The translations under genes were made by a program, and so were the position numbers. DNA of 64,000 bases from CAIOZA01 sp964464375 (GTDB lineage: Bacteria; Bacteroidota; Ignavibacteria; Kapaibacteriales; UBA2268): contig CAYXFU010000018.1 of the NCBI GenBank assembly GCA_964464375.1, positions 8,641-72,640 of the forward strand. Direction: 5' to 3'. Positions 37,857-48,600 of the stretch are shown here, piece after piece (position 1 is the stretch's first letter; each line of letters opens with the position of its first letter). Below the pieces are notes generated by a model. That model did not search any database and was not told where the DNA came from. It saw only the letters and a program-made list of their open reading frames with translations.

Positions 37857-38213
37857 TTATTTTCCTACTTTGATAACATATTATAAAAATTAAATATTTA
37901 CAAAATTAACAAATAAAAAATAGTTAATTCCATATTCACTTGAGTAAATAGACGAACTAATCTCAAATATTGATAAAACATGCCGATAATACTGCCCAAA
38001 AACAATTATGATTGTAAATCGAAAAATCCGAATATGTCTAAAAATATCAATAATTTAGTAGAAAATTATTTGAGATTATTCTGATAATATTTTATATATT
38101 GTGAGGGCAAAAACAGTTTTTAATAAATAAACAATATATTATATTGTTTACCGTAGGAGTAAATATATATTCTTTTGCCAATGCAAATGCCATAGTCAAT
38201 TTTGGAGAATTGT
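37857..38213. other. Divergent intergenic region (357 bp)
   Basis: AT-rich, no gene. The notable element is the inverted repeat TAAACAATATA-T-TATATTGTTTA at 38128-38150, followed by a TTGGAG Shine-Dalgarno shortly before the ATG at 38214. Confidence 0.5.
38128..38150. promoter_or_regulatory. Perfect 11-bp inverted repeat, possible operator
   Basis: Arms TAAACAATATA/TATATTGTTTA with a 1-nt centre, 64 bp upstream of the arylsulfotransferase-like gene. The dyad geometry suits a dimeric repressor, but the low complexity (no more than two C/G per arm) makes a chance or structural role possible. Confidence 0.35.
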
Positions 38214-41200
38214 ATGAAAAAATTTAAACTCTTTATTACTATATTCATATTCTTCCTTTCAATTAATAAAGGTTTTGCTCAGAACGTTACTGTATTCGAT
38301 GTACCAAATCTGAACAATCCGGCACCGGGCTATATTTTTATTGCACCGATTGCAGAACAAGAGCTTGCGATTTTTGACAACTCAGGACATAAGGCTTATT
38401 CTAAGAATATTAATTTGGGCGTTATTGGGATAACTTCTTTAAGGGTTCTCGAGAATGGTTTAGTTGCTTTCTATGGAGATCCCGGCTGGAAGTGGTTTAT
38501 AGCCAATAAGAATTTTGAAATTATTGATAGCATTGGAGCAACTTCGGGATTAAGAACAAACTTCCATACTTTCCATATGTCTCCACAAGGTCACTATTTA
38601 TTATTAGCTGACAATCCAAGAGTAATTGACATGACAAATGTCGTACCTAATGGTAGGCCTAATGTGAATTTATTTGATTTTGTAATTCAGGAATTTGATG
38701 AGAACAAAAAATTAGTATTTCAATGGGACTGTTATGATCACATTGATGTCCGAGATGCTACAAGTGACTTTGATTTGACTACCATAGCTATCGATCCCTA
38801 CCATATTAATCAGGTTATCTATGACAGTGATGGAAATATTCTCGTTAATTTCAGGAGTCTTGACGCAATCTACAAGATAAACCGATCAAATGGGAATATA
38901 ATGTGGATCTGGGGTGGAAGTAAATCTCGCAGAAATCAGTTTACTTTTCTGAATGACACGATTAATGGTTTTATTGGTTTTTCACATCAGCATGATCCTA
39001 AAAGATTAGAAAACGGTAATATTCTACTTTTCGACAATGCCGTTCTTAATCCCCAACACTCATCCAGAGCGGTTGAATATAGGATAGATGAAACCAATAA
39101 AACTGCTACAAAAGTTTGGGAATATTACTACCCAACTCCATTATTGGCTGAATTTATGGGTAATGCACAGCGGCTTCCCAACGGTAACACTTTTATTGGG
39201 TGGGGAGTAACTCCCGATTCAAGCCTTTCTACCATATCAGCCACTGAGGTTACTCCAGATGGAAATATTGCCCTCGAATTTCGAATTCAAGGTTCGTGCT
39301 TCTATCAGGCTTTGAGATATGTTTACAAGATGGATGCAGTACTTTTGAACATTAGTACCACAGGGAATAAATCATTCAATGATGCAAAGAATACAACTGG
39401 AGTTAGCATCAACTTAAATTCATTAACCGGTTCCGGTTTTACTTCAGTTGAAAAGCATGCTTATGAACCTTATAATATGTCATTTACATCTACAAAACCA
39501 TGTTTCAATCTTCCTTACAGATGGGTTATTAATAATACCGGAATAACTGATTTTACAGGTAAATTGTCCTTCGATTTGAGTACAATCCCAGATCTTAAAC
39601 ATAAATCTGACCTTAAATTATATTGGAGAAATAAAGAGAACACAGGAACTTTCTCGCTTATAAATGCCACTTATAATTTTACCACGAACAAACTCGAAGC
39701 CGATATAACCAGGTTTGGTGAGTTTATGCTGGCTTACAATATATTATATCCTCCAACACTCACATTTCCAAGAGATGACACTACTCAGGTTCAAGTATCC
39801 ACGTTGCTAAAATGGAGCAGATCGTCTTTAAAGGAAAAATATCGATTGCAAGTATCCACTACACCTAATTATTCAAGTCCGATCATAGACAGTTTGGATA
39901 TTGAAGAAAATCAGTTCGAACTATCAAATTTAGATAATTACACTAACTATTATTGGAGGCTAAAAGTATTTACTAATGCCTGTGAAAGCAACTGGACTTA
40001 CTCAAATTCATTTAGAACCATTATCGGAACTCCTAATCAGATATTTCCAGTTGACAATTATATCGATCAGCCTTTGGAAGGTACTATAAAATGGGCATCA
40101 GTTAAAGGAGCCGATAAATATAAAATTCAGATTTCAAAGGATACATCTTTCAAGAAACTACTGATAGATTCTATAATTGCTAATAACACTTTTTATAATT
40201 ATTCTAATTTCCAATATAATACCAATTACTTCTGGAGAGTGTCGGCTGGTACTTTCAGCAAATTTGGTGCATGGTCTGCAAAATGGATGTTTTCTACATA
40301 TTTAGGCAAAGTTGCTCTAAAGCTTCCAGTCAATCACGATGTCGGAATTCAGATAAATGGTAATATCGAATGGAATTTTCTTCCAGTTGCTAAATCATAT
40401 AGAGTTCAGTTGTGTAAAGATACAATTTTTGATGATAATATCGCTGATGTTGATGCCATCAAAGCAACAACTTTCTCCTTCAGTGATCTGGAAAAATCTA
40501 CTCAGTATTTCTGGAGAGTTCTTGCAACTGACAATATTTCCAAGAGTGAGTGGTCGGACATCTGGAGATTCTGGACCATATTCCCTCAGCCAATTCTTCA
40601 ACAACCTGAGAACAACAGCACCAATACTGCTATTAATGGACAGTTAACTTGGAAACCTGTTCCAACGGCTTCAACATATAAAGTCCAGTTATCCACAGAC
40701 CCGGATTTTATCAATGTGATTCAGAATCAGGAAACTTATTACCCGATAATGAAATATTCCGGACTCGAATTTGAAAAGCCTTATTTCTGGCGTGTAAAGG
40801 CGGCTAACGGAACACTTGAGAGTGATTGGTCGGACATATTCACTTTCAGTTCTCAACCTAAAGATTTGTTGCTTAGTCCCATTATTGTCTATCCCAAGAA
40901 TGAAGAATTCAAGATACCATTAAATCCTGAAATAACTTGGAATGAAGCATATAGTGCTGATTCCTATGATATTCAAATTGCTACTGACCCAGCGTTCAAA
41001 ACAATAGCAAAAACTGTTGAAGATATTACCCTTAATAAATACCAGGTCAAAGATTTAGATTATAATATATTCTATTATATCAAAATCAGGTCAAAGAATG
41101 CTAAAAGGACTAGTGACTGGTCAAATCCAATCAGATTTACAACCTGGCTTAAAATGCCAAAAGTTATCTATCCATTGGACAATGACACTAACAGCGTTAT

Positions 41201-41717
41201 CACTAATATTTTCAAATGGGAAGAAACACCCGATGCAAGGTATTATTATCTTCAGGTGGCTCATGATAAAGATTTTGAAGATTTAGTTATTGATCAGGAC
41301 AATCTGGAAAACACTCAATTCGATTTCACGGGCATGCTCGACGGGGTTTATTATTACTGGCATGTAGCTACATTGAACAATGTTAATTCTAGCGATTGGA
41401 CTCCTACAGGAACTATCAAAATGCTTCTTAATGTAAACGTAAAGGTGAATCTCGAATGCATAGATTCATTCAGCGTGTATCCAATTCCGGTAACATCAGA
41501 TTCCAAGGTAAGTCTTAGACTGTCAAAGCCTGAATTTGTGACTCTTGAACTTATCAATGAGGTCGGCGAGGTGTTATTATCAATTATGAGCCAGCAATTG
41601 GAAAGTGGAGATTATATCTATGATCTTCCAATCGTTAATTTGTCATCCGGGGTTTATTATTGCCGCTTAATGACTGAAAATGGAGTTATGATCAAAAAAT
41701 TACAGATAGTTAAATAG
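38214..41717 (+). CDS. Secreted arylsulfotransferase-like protein with FnIII repeats and T9SS domain
   Basis: A 1167-residue exported protein starting at ATG 38214; a TTG at 38202 would add four residues, but the TTGGAG motif fits 38214. Signal peptide about 1-22 (LFITIFIFFLSINKGFA). Residues about 25-370 resemble the arylsulfotransferase (ASST) beta-propeller: IDPYHINQVIYDSDGNIL, WIWGGSKS, FSHQHDPKRLENGNILLF and AQRLPNGNTFIGWG. The histidines in SHQHD are candidates for the active site, so activity is possible but unproven. About six fibronectin-III-like repeats follow (about 515-1080), each with WxxxxxAxxYxxQ and YFWRV/YYWRL. The last 80 residues form a T9SS-like sorting domain (DSFSVYPIPVTSD, VTLELINEVGEVLLS, LSSGVYYCRL). 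Confidence 0.8.
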   Translation: MKKFKLFITIFIFFLSINKGFAQNVTVFDVPNLNNPAPGYIFIAPIAEQELAIFDNSGHKAYSKNINLGVIGITSLRVLENGLVAFYGDPGWKWFIANKNFEIIDSIGATSGLRTNFHTFHMSPQGHYLLLADNPRVIDMTNVVPNGRPNVNLFDFVIQEFDENKKLVFQWDCYDHIDVRDATSDFDLTTIAIDPYHINQVIYDSDGNILVNFRSLDAIYKINRSNGNIMWIWGGSKSRRNQFTFLNDTINGFIGFSHQHDPKRLENGNILLFDNAVLNPQHSSRAVEYRIDETNKTATKVWEYYYPTPLLAEFMGNAQRLPNGNTFIGWGVTPDSSLSTISATEVTPDGNIALEFRIQGSCFYQALRYVYKMDAVLLNISTTGNKSFNDAKNTTGVSINLNSLTGSGFTSVEKHAYEPYNMSFTSTKPCFNLPYRWVINNTGITDFTGKLSFDLSTIPDLKHKSDLKLYWRNKENTGTFSLINATYNFTTNKLEADITRFGEFMLAYNILYPPTLTFPRDDTTQVQVSTLLKWSRSSLKEKYRLQVSTTPNYSSPIIDSLDIEENQFELSNLDNYTNYYWRLKVFTNACESNWTYSNSFRTIIGTPNQIFPVDNYIDQPLEGTIKWASVKGADKYKIQISKDTSFKKLLIDSIIANNTFYNYSNFQYNTNYFWRVSAGTFSKFGAWSAKWMFSTYLGKVALKLPVNHDVGIQINGNIEWNFLPVAKSYRVQLCKDTIFDDNIADVDAIKATTFSFSDLEKSTQYFWRVLATDNISKSEWSDIWRFWTIFPQPILQQPENNSTNTAINGQLTWKPVPTASTYKVQLSTDPDFINVIQNQETYYPIMKYSGLEFEKPYFWRVKAANGTLESDWSDIFTFSSQPKDLLLSPIIVYPKNEEFKIPLNPEITWNEAYSADSYDIQIATDPAFKTIAKTVEDITLNKYQVKDLDYNIFYYIKIRSKNAKRTSDWSNPIRFTTWLKMPKVIYPLDNDTNSVITNIFKWEETPDARYYYLQVAHDKDFEDLVIDQDNLENTQFDFTGMLDGVYYYWHVATLNNVNSSDWTPTGTIKMLLNVNVKVNLECIDSFSVYPIPVTSDSKVSLRLSKPEFVTLELINEVGEVLLSIMSQQLESGDYIYDLPIVNLSSGVYYCRLMTENGVMIKKLQIVK

Positions 41718-41735
41718 AAACGCAAAAGTTATAAG

Positions 41736-41773
41736 AAAAAAGAGCGTGATTATTTATATGATCAGGCTCTTTC
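41736..41773 (+). terminator. Probable terminator after ASST-like gene
   Basis: Hairpin AAAGAGC-g-TGAT / ATCA-g-GCTCTTT with a 10-nt loop and a 1x1 internal G/G mismatch, 20 nt after the stop codon. The downstream T-run is only TTTC, so strength is moderate. Confidence 0.55.
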
Positions 41774-41941
41774 AAATTTAGATTAAACTACCATCTAGTA
41801 CTACTTCATAAGGTGATCATCTCTCTTCTAATTAAAAAAAGAATACTATGAATACTTGAATATTATTACTATTTTAGCGTATATTAATTTTAATAATCAG
41901 ATAATCAACCTATTTTTAAATTGTAATACGGTGGAGATGCT

Positions 41942-44900
41942 ATGAAAAAGTTACTCTGTCTCTGTATTTTAGTTATTGTATTTATCTTTTCTCAAATCTC
42001 AATTGGCTACGCTCAGACTTGGAAGGAAATGATAGATAGTACAATTGCTTATCAAAAAACGAAAGACTTTTCTGTTGCACTTAAATGGGCTTATCGTGCT
42101 GAAGTACTGGCAAAAAAAGAATTTGGAGAGCTTGACTCTAATTATACCAACAGTCTTTTATATATATATTCTACTTTTTTTGCAATGTATAACGTAGATA
42201 GTGCGATACATTATTGTGAAATATCATTGGAGATCAATAGAAAAATCTACCCGAAAGGTCATACCAATTTATTAAAAAATAATTCCTGGCTGGCATATCT
42301 TTACTACGCATCCGGTAAGATGGAAAAAGCAGCTGAATTATATAAAGATGGTCTGGGGATCATGAAGCAAATGCATGAAGGAGACGACCCGAATTTAGCT
42401 AATGCTATGAATGATTTAGCTCAAATTTACAACCAAATGGGCAAGTTTACCGAAGCAGAGCCTTTATTAATTGCTTCTTACGAAATGAACAGGCGTCTGC
42501 ATAAAAAAGATCACATCGATCTGGCTCGTTCTATAAATGGTCTTGCGTCTTTCTATACAGATAGAGGTCGGTTCACGGAAGCTGAACCTTTATATAATGA
42601 GGCATTAGAGATGAGGAGGCGTTTGTTCCAAGGGGATCATCCGGATATAGCTAACTCACTTAATAATTTGGGCTATTTCTACGAGCTAAGGGGAAAATAT
42701 AATGAAGCTGAACCAATTTACAAAGAATCTCTTGAGATGAAAAGACGACTTTATAAAGGAGATCACCCGAATGTTGCAACTACCCTAAGTAATTTGAGTC
42801 TATATTATTTCGAGAGGGGTCGTTATACCGAAGCCGAACCATTTTATAAAGAAGCCCTCGAGATGAGAAGGAGGCTCTTTAAAGGAGATAATCCGGATCT
42901 CTCTACCTCGCTCAACAACATAGCCGCCTTCTACAACGACAGAGGATATTATTCAGAAGCAGAGCCATTTTATGTCGAAGCTCTCGAAATGAATAAACGA
43001 ATTTATAAAAACGACCACCCAAATTTAGCTGGTTCATATTTAAGTATGGCTTATTTTTATATTGGCAGAGGACGTTATGCCGAGGCTGAGCCATTGTTAA
43101 TAAACTCTCTAGAAATGTACAGGCGTTTATATAAATTAGATCATCCGAATCTGGTGGCAGCAATTAATAACACCGCTATGTTTTATAATGATATGGGCAG
43201 GTACGATAAAGCAGAGGCTTTATATAAGGAATCACTGGAGATGAACAGGCGATTGTATAAAATTGATAATATAAGTCTGGCTGTTGCTATTAATAATATG
43301 GCATATTTTTATGAAGGCAGGGAACGATATGCTGACGCTGAGCCTTTATTTAATGAAGCCCTCGAGATGAGAAGGAGGCTTTTTAAAGGAGATCAACCGG
43401 ATCTTGCAACATCCATCAGTAATCTAGGAGGGCTATATGAAGATCTGCAAGAATATGAAAAAGCAGAACCTTTATATAAAGAGGGTCTAGCGATGAGAAA
43501 AAGGTTGTTTAATTCTCCACACCCGGCAATTGCGCAATCCCTGAATATATTGGCAACTTTTTATTTCGGGCAAAGTCGATATACCGAGGCTGAACCTTTA
43601 TATAAAGAAGCATTGGAAATGAGAAGGAAATTGTATAATTCGGACCATCAAGAGCTATCAAGATCAATTAAATGGACTGCAAGATTTTACGAAGACCTGT
43701 CCCGCTATTTTGAAGCTGAGACATTATTCATTGAAGGTCTTCAGGTCAACATCAATATGCTTAATAATTATTTTCCATCGCTTTCCGAAAAGGAGAAAAA
43801 ACAATTCTGGAACATAGTTAGTAATGATTTCCAATGGTTCAACAATTTTGGAATCCACCGGTATTCTGAGAACAAGAAAATATCAGGCCATATGTATGAT
43901 TTTCAGCTATATTCCAAATCGCTACTCTTAAATTCATCGAGCAGGATTAAAAACCGGATTTTAAATTCAGGTGATTCAGCATTGGTTTCACAATACCAGA
44001 GATGGTCAGATATTAAAGAATATCTAGTGAAATTATATAAAATGTCGAACGATGAATTGAAGAAAAAAAACCTTAACCTCGATTCGATCGAAACGATTGC
44101 CAATAACCTAGAGAAGGAACTTTCTCTGAAATCTGAAGCTTTCAAACAAAGCTTCGAGAAAAAGAAGGTGACATGGAAATCAATTCAAACACTCTTAAAA
44201 CCAGATGAAGCTGCCGTTGAGGTAGTCAGGTTTAGATATAAGGATAAAAAAAGATTCACCGATACAATTTATTATGCTTTCCTGATAGTTACAGATCAAA
44301 CTGAAGAGCATCCTGATTTAGTTGTATTAGAGAATGGAAATGAACTGGAAAATGAGTTCTATACAGAATATAGGAATAACACTAAAAATAGGCTTGAGGA
44401 TAAGAAATCATTCGATAGATATTGGTCAAAACTATATGAAAAGACAAAAGGATATAAAAGGATATTCTTCTCTGCTGATGGTGTTTATAACAAGCTTAAT
44501 CCTTCTACTTTCAAGCTTCCTGATGGAAAATTCCTGATTGATGTTCAGGATATTCAGCAAGTAAACACTACAAAAGACTTGCTTACAGGATATTACCAGA
44601 CCAAACAAGAAAGCAATATCTATAACAGTGCCCTTTTAATCGGAAATCCAAATTTTTCCCTTTCTGAAGAGCAGGTTCAGCAAGCCAGCAGAAAGATTCG
44701 CGGCAACAAGGAAGAAGAAAAATCCTATGAATCGTTAGCAAGTACTCGTGGAATTAATCTAACAAAACTACCGGGAACAGAAAAGGAAATCAATGATATT
44801 GAGAAGTTTCTTAAAGGAAGAAATTGGATTGTGAATAGCTATCTGGGAGATAGTGCTTTGAAGACTGCCGTAACCACTGCAAACAACCCAAGAGTACTGC

Positions 44901-45409
44901 ATATAGCCACACACGGCTTATTCCTCGAAGATGTTAAGCGGGAATCAAAAGGAATTTTTGGTTTTGATGAGAAAAAGATGATTGAAAATCCTCTTCTAAG
45001 ATCAGGTTTATTCTTCACAGGAGCAGATAATTATCTGAAAAAAGAAAATCCTAACTTAAATGATGCGGAAGACAATGGACTTCTTACTGCCTACGAAGCC
45101 ATGAATCTTGATTTGGACAAGACAGAGCTTGTAGTTCTTTCAGCCTGTGAAACAGGACTAGGTGAGATACAAAACGGCGAAGGAGTATTTGGTTTGAGAA
45201 GAGCCTTCCAGCAAGCCGGTGCCAAGACAATCATGATGTCCCTCTGGAAAGTAAATGATGATGCAACTCAACAGCTAATGAGCTCTTTCTACAAGAACTG
45301 GGTAACCGGAATGACCAAGCGAGATGCATTCAGCAAAGCCCAGCAGGAAGTAAGAACCAAATACAAAGATCCATACTATTGGGGTGCTTTTGTCATGGTG
45401 GGTGAGTAA
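41942..45409 (+). CDS. Exported TPR-CHAT caspase-like protein (copy 1)
   Basis: An 1155-residue protein with an N-terminal Sec signal peptide (about 1-25, LLCLCILVIVFIFS). It carries eleven consecutive 42-residue kinesin-light-chain-type TPR units from about residue 130 to 590, each with the core EAEPLYKEALEMRRRL then DHPDLA. A helical linker (about 600-770) leads to a C-terminal CHAT domain, clan CD (caspase-like). The catalytic dyad is visible: His991 in VLHIATHG and Cys1069 in VVLSACETG, followed by the family block GEGVFGLRRAFQQAGA. CHAT proteins are proteases; many act in cell-death or defence in the cytoplasm, whereas this one has an export signal. The last residues WGAFVMVGE are typical. 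No substrate gene (gasdermin or similar) is seen. It lies 208 bp upstream of a paralogue. Confidence 0.92.
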   Translation: MKKLLCLCILVIVFIFSQISIGYAQTWKEMIDSTIAYQKTKDFSVALKWAYRAEVLAKKEFGELDSNYTNSLLYIYSTFFAMYNVDSAIHYCEISLEINRKIYPKGHTNLLKNNSWLAYLYYASGKMEKAAELYKDGLGIMKQMHEGDDPNLANAMNDLAQIYNQMGKFTEAEPLLIASYEMNRRLHKKDHIDLARSINGLASFYTDRGRFTEAEPLYNEALEMRRRLFQGDHPDIANSLNNLGYFYELRGKYNEAEPIYKESLEMKRRLYKGDHPNVATTLSNLSLYYFERGRYTEAEPFYKEALEMRRRLFKGDNPDLSTSLNNIAAFYNDRGYYSEAEPFYVEALEMNKRIYKNDHPNLAGSYLSMAYFYIGRGRYAEAEPLLINSLEMYRRLYKLDHPNLVAAINNTAMFYNDMGRYDKAEALYKESLEMNRRLYKIDNISLAVAINNMAYFYEGRERYADAEPLFNEALEMRRRLFKGDQPDLATSISNLGGLYEDLQEYEKAEPLYKEGLAMRKRLFNSPHPAIAQSLNILATFYFGQSRYTEAEPLYKEALEMRRKLYNSDHQELSRSIKWTARFYEDLSRYFEAETLFIEGLQVNINMLNNYFPSLSEKEKKQFWNIVSNDFQWFNNFGIHRYSENKKISGHMYDFQLYSKSLLLNSSSRIKNRILNSGDSALVSQYQRWSDIKEYLVKLYKMSNDELKKKNLNLDSIETIANNLEKELSLKSEAFKQSFEKKKVTWKSIQTLLKPDEAAVEVVRFRYKDKKRFTDTIYYAFLIVTDQTEEHPDLVVLENGNELENEFYTEYRNNTKNRLEDKKSFDRYWSKLYEKTKGYKRIFFSADGVYNKLNPSTFKLPDGKFLIDVQDIQQVNTTKDLLTGYYQTKQESNIYNSALLIGNPNFSLSEEQVQQASRKIRGNKEEEKSYESLASTRGINLTKLPGTEKEINDIEKFLKGRNWIVNSYLGDSALKTAVTTANNPRVLHIATHGLFLEDVKRESKGIFGFDEKKMIENPLLRSGLFFTGADNYLKKENPNLNDAEDNGLLTAYEAMNLDLDKTELVVLSACETGLGEIQNGEGVFGLRRAFQQAGAKTIMMSLWKVNDDATQQLMSSFYKNWVTGMTKRDAFSKAQQEVRTKYKDPYYWGAFVMVGE

Positions 45410-45460
45410 GATAATTAAGAATTAAGAATTAAAAAGAATTTAAGAAGGATAGAGAGTTAC

Positions 45461-45490
45461 AAAAGCCTGATAGTAGAATCAGGCTTTGTG
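45461..45490 (+). terminator. Probable terminator between the two TPR-CHAT genes
   Basis: Stem AAAGCCTGAT/ATCAGGCTTT (45462-45471 and 45478-45487) with a 6-nt loop; the tail GTGTTATT is a weak U-tract. It suggests that the two paralogues are separate transcription units. Confidence 0.65.
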
Positions 45491-45617
45491 TTATTAAATG
45501 GGCACTGTTCTTACTCAAATAGCTTTAAATAAAAAAAATTAGTTAAAACAAAATAAAATTTTAGTATAATCGAATTAATTAAAACAATACTTTCGTTTAT
45601 AATAAGGAAATCATATT

Positions 45618-48600
45618 TTGAATAAATTAATACTCATTTCACTATTATGGATATTTTTATCTCTAACAAGCGTTAATGCTCAAAGCTGGAAAGAGCTGAT
45701 GGATAGCTCAAAAGCCTTGCAAGCAAAGAAAGAACCCAAAGCTGCATTTGAATTGGCTGAAAAAGCTCTTTATATTGCAGAAAAGCAATACGGTAAGTCT
45801 GATACTAATTATGCAGATAATCTTTTTTTATTGGCTGATTTGTATGATGATATGGATAATGATGAAAAAGCTATTGAATTTGGAATCCAATCATTAGAAT
45901 TGAATAAAAAATACTTCAAAACTGAGAATATGAAAATAGCCGATATTAACTCCAGTATTGCGTATTGGTGTGAGAAACAAAGGAATTATGAGAAGGCAGA
46001 ACCTTTCTTTTTAGAAGCATTGGTTATCAATAGACGTTTCTTCAAAGGTGACCATCCAGATCTGGCAGGCATTATTGATTATTTGGCAAATAATTACTTT
46101 GCAAGAAGTAATTTCAAATCTGCAGAACCTTTATATAAAGAAGCACTAGAGATGAGGAGGCGTATATTCAAGGGTGACAACCCAGAGTTGGCAAAAAGTA
46201 TAAATAATCTGGCATTTCTATTTAATGCGATAGCCGATTATGATCAAGCTGAACCACTTTATAAAGAAGCATTAGAGATGAAAAGGCGTATATATAAGAA
46301 CGATGAACCAGATTTAGGACTTAGCTTAAATAATATGGCATACTTTTACGATTCAAAAGGAGATTACATAAAGGCTGAGCCTTATTTCAATGAAGCATTA
46401 GAGATGACAAGACGTATCTATAAAACTGATCATCCTAATTTAGCAGTTAGTTTACTTAATATGGCACATTTTTACATAGGAATAAACAATCTAAAACTTG
46501 CGGAACCTCTATTAAAAGAAGGTGTAGACATGAGTAGACGTATCTATAAAATTGATAATTCCAAATTGGCTGATTGTTTATTAATGATGGCTTCCTTTTA
46601 TTTATCAGAAGGTGATTATAAAATGGCAGAGTCTTTATTCATTGAATCTCTTGAGATGACAAGACGTTTATTTAAGCATGATCATCTTGATCTAGCTAGG
46701 AGTATTGATAAATTAGGACAATTTTACAGTGACAGATGTAATTATTCTAAAGCTGAAAGTCTCTTGAAAGAAGCATTAGAAATGAAAAGACGAATACTTA
46801 AAAATGATCATCCGGATATAGTAATTACTTTGAACAATATTGCAAATATTTATCTTTTAAGAGATGATTTTGAACTAGCTGAGCCTCTTTTTAAAGAGGC
46901 ACTACAGATGTCAAGACGTTCATATCATGGTGATCAACCTAATATAGCTACATCTATTAATAATTTGGCTGTCTTTTTCTATAAAAAAGGAGATTATATT
47001 CAGGCTGAACCATTATTCCTAGAATCTTTAAGAATGACAAGAAATATTTACAAAAATGACCATCCCGATTTATCTAATAGCATTAGTAATATAGCTGATT
47101 TCTATGATATGAAAGATGATGTCAACCTTGCTGAACCTATGTTTAAGGAAGCAATGGATAGTTATAAAAATATGATTAATAACTACTTCCCATCTTTATC
47201 AGAAAAAGAAAAAAAACATTTTTGGAACACAATGAGTTATAAATTTGAAAGATTCAATCAGTTTGCTGTAAAAAGATATATAGAGAAACCTTTAGCAACT
47301 TGTAGTATGTTTGATCTGCAACTATATACAAAAGCACTTCTATTCAATTCAACAAGTAAAATAAAAAGAAGAATTCAAAATTCTAATGATATAGAATTAA
47401 TAGAGAAGAATAAAGAACTATCTTCTAAAAAGGAATTACTTGTCAAACTATATTCTATGTCAGATGAAACTAGAAAAACTAAGGGGTTTAACATTGATTC
47501 AATTGAGAAAGTTTCAAATGATCTGGAAAAAGAACTAAGTCTGAGATCTGAATTATATATGCAAAATTATGAGAAAAAGAAAATCAACTGGCGTTCTATT
47601 CAAACAATTCTACAACCCGGTGAAGCAGCAGTAGAGGTTGTTAGATTCAGATATAGAGAAAAAAATAAATTTACAGATAGCGTTTGTTATGCTTTCCTTA
47701 TAGTAAGCGATAAGACTGAAGATCATCCGGACCTGGTTGTTTTAGAAAATGGAAATGACTTGGAAAATATGCATTATAATAACTATCGTAAGATGATTAA
47801 AGAGAAAAAAAACGATTCTGCTTCATTCCAAATTTTTTGGGGAAAAGTTTATAGTAAGCTCAAAGGGTATAAAAAAATATACTTCTCAGCGGATGGTATT
47901 TATAACAAACTGAATCCGGCTACCCTTCTTATTCCAAATGGTAAGTACCTATTAGAAGAACAGGATATTCAACAAGTTAATAGTACCAAAGACATTATAA
48001 TAGGATATTATCAGACAAAGCAGGAGAGTAATATATTCAATAGTGCTGTATTAATAGGTAATCCGAATTTCTCGCTCTCAGAATCATTGGTTAGGGAATC
48101 TAGTAAAAAAATTAGAGATCAAAAGGATGAAGATTATAGTTATGAACTAATGGCAAGCACTAGAGGTATTGAATTAAATCGTCTTCCTGGAACAGAACAA
48201 GAGATAAAAGACATTGAAAAATTTCTAAAAGATAAAAAGTGGGAAGTTAATAGTTTCGTTGGCGACATGGCACTAAAGACTGCCGTAAAAACAGCAAAAA
48301 ATCCAAGAGTTTTACATATTGCTACTCACGGTATGTTCCTTGAAGATGTTAGGCTAGAAAACAAAGAAACATTCGGTTTTGAAACACAAAAGGTGATTGA
48401 TAATCCATTGCTTAGATCAGGACTTTTCTTTACTGGTGCAGACAATTATTTGAAATCTGAAACGGACAAACCTGTTGGTGATGAAAATGGTCTTTTAACG
48501 GCTTATGAAGCAATGAACCTGGATCTGGACAAAACTGAACTAGTAGTTCTCTCAGCCTGTGAAACAGGTTTAGGTGAAATCAAAAATGGAGAAGGTGTTT

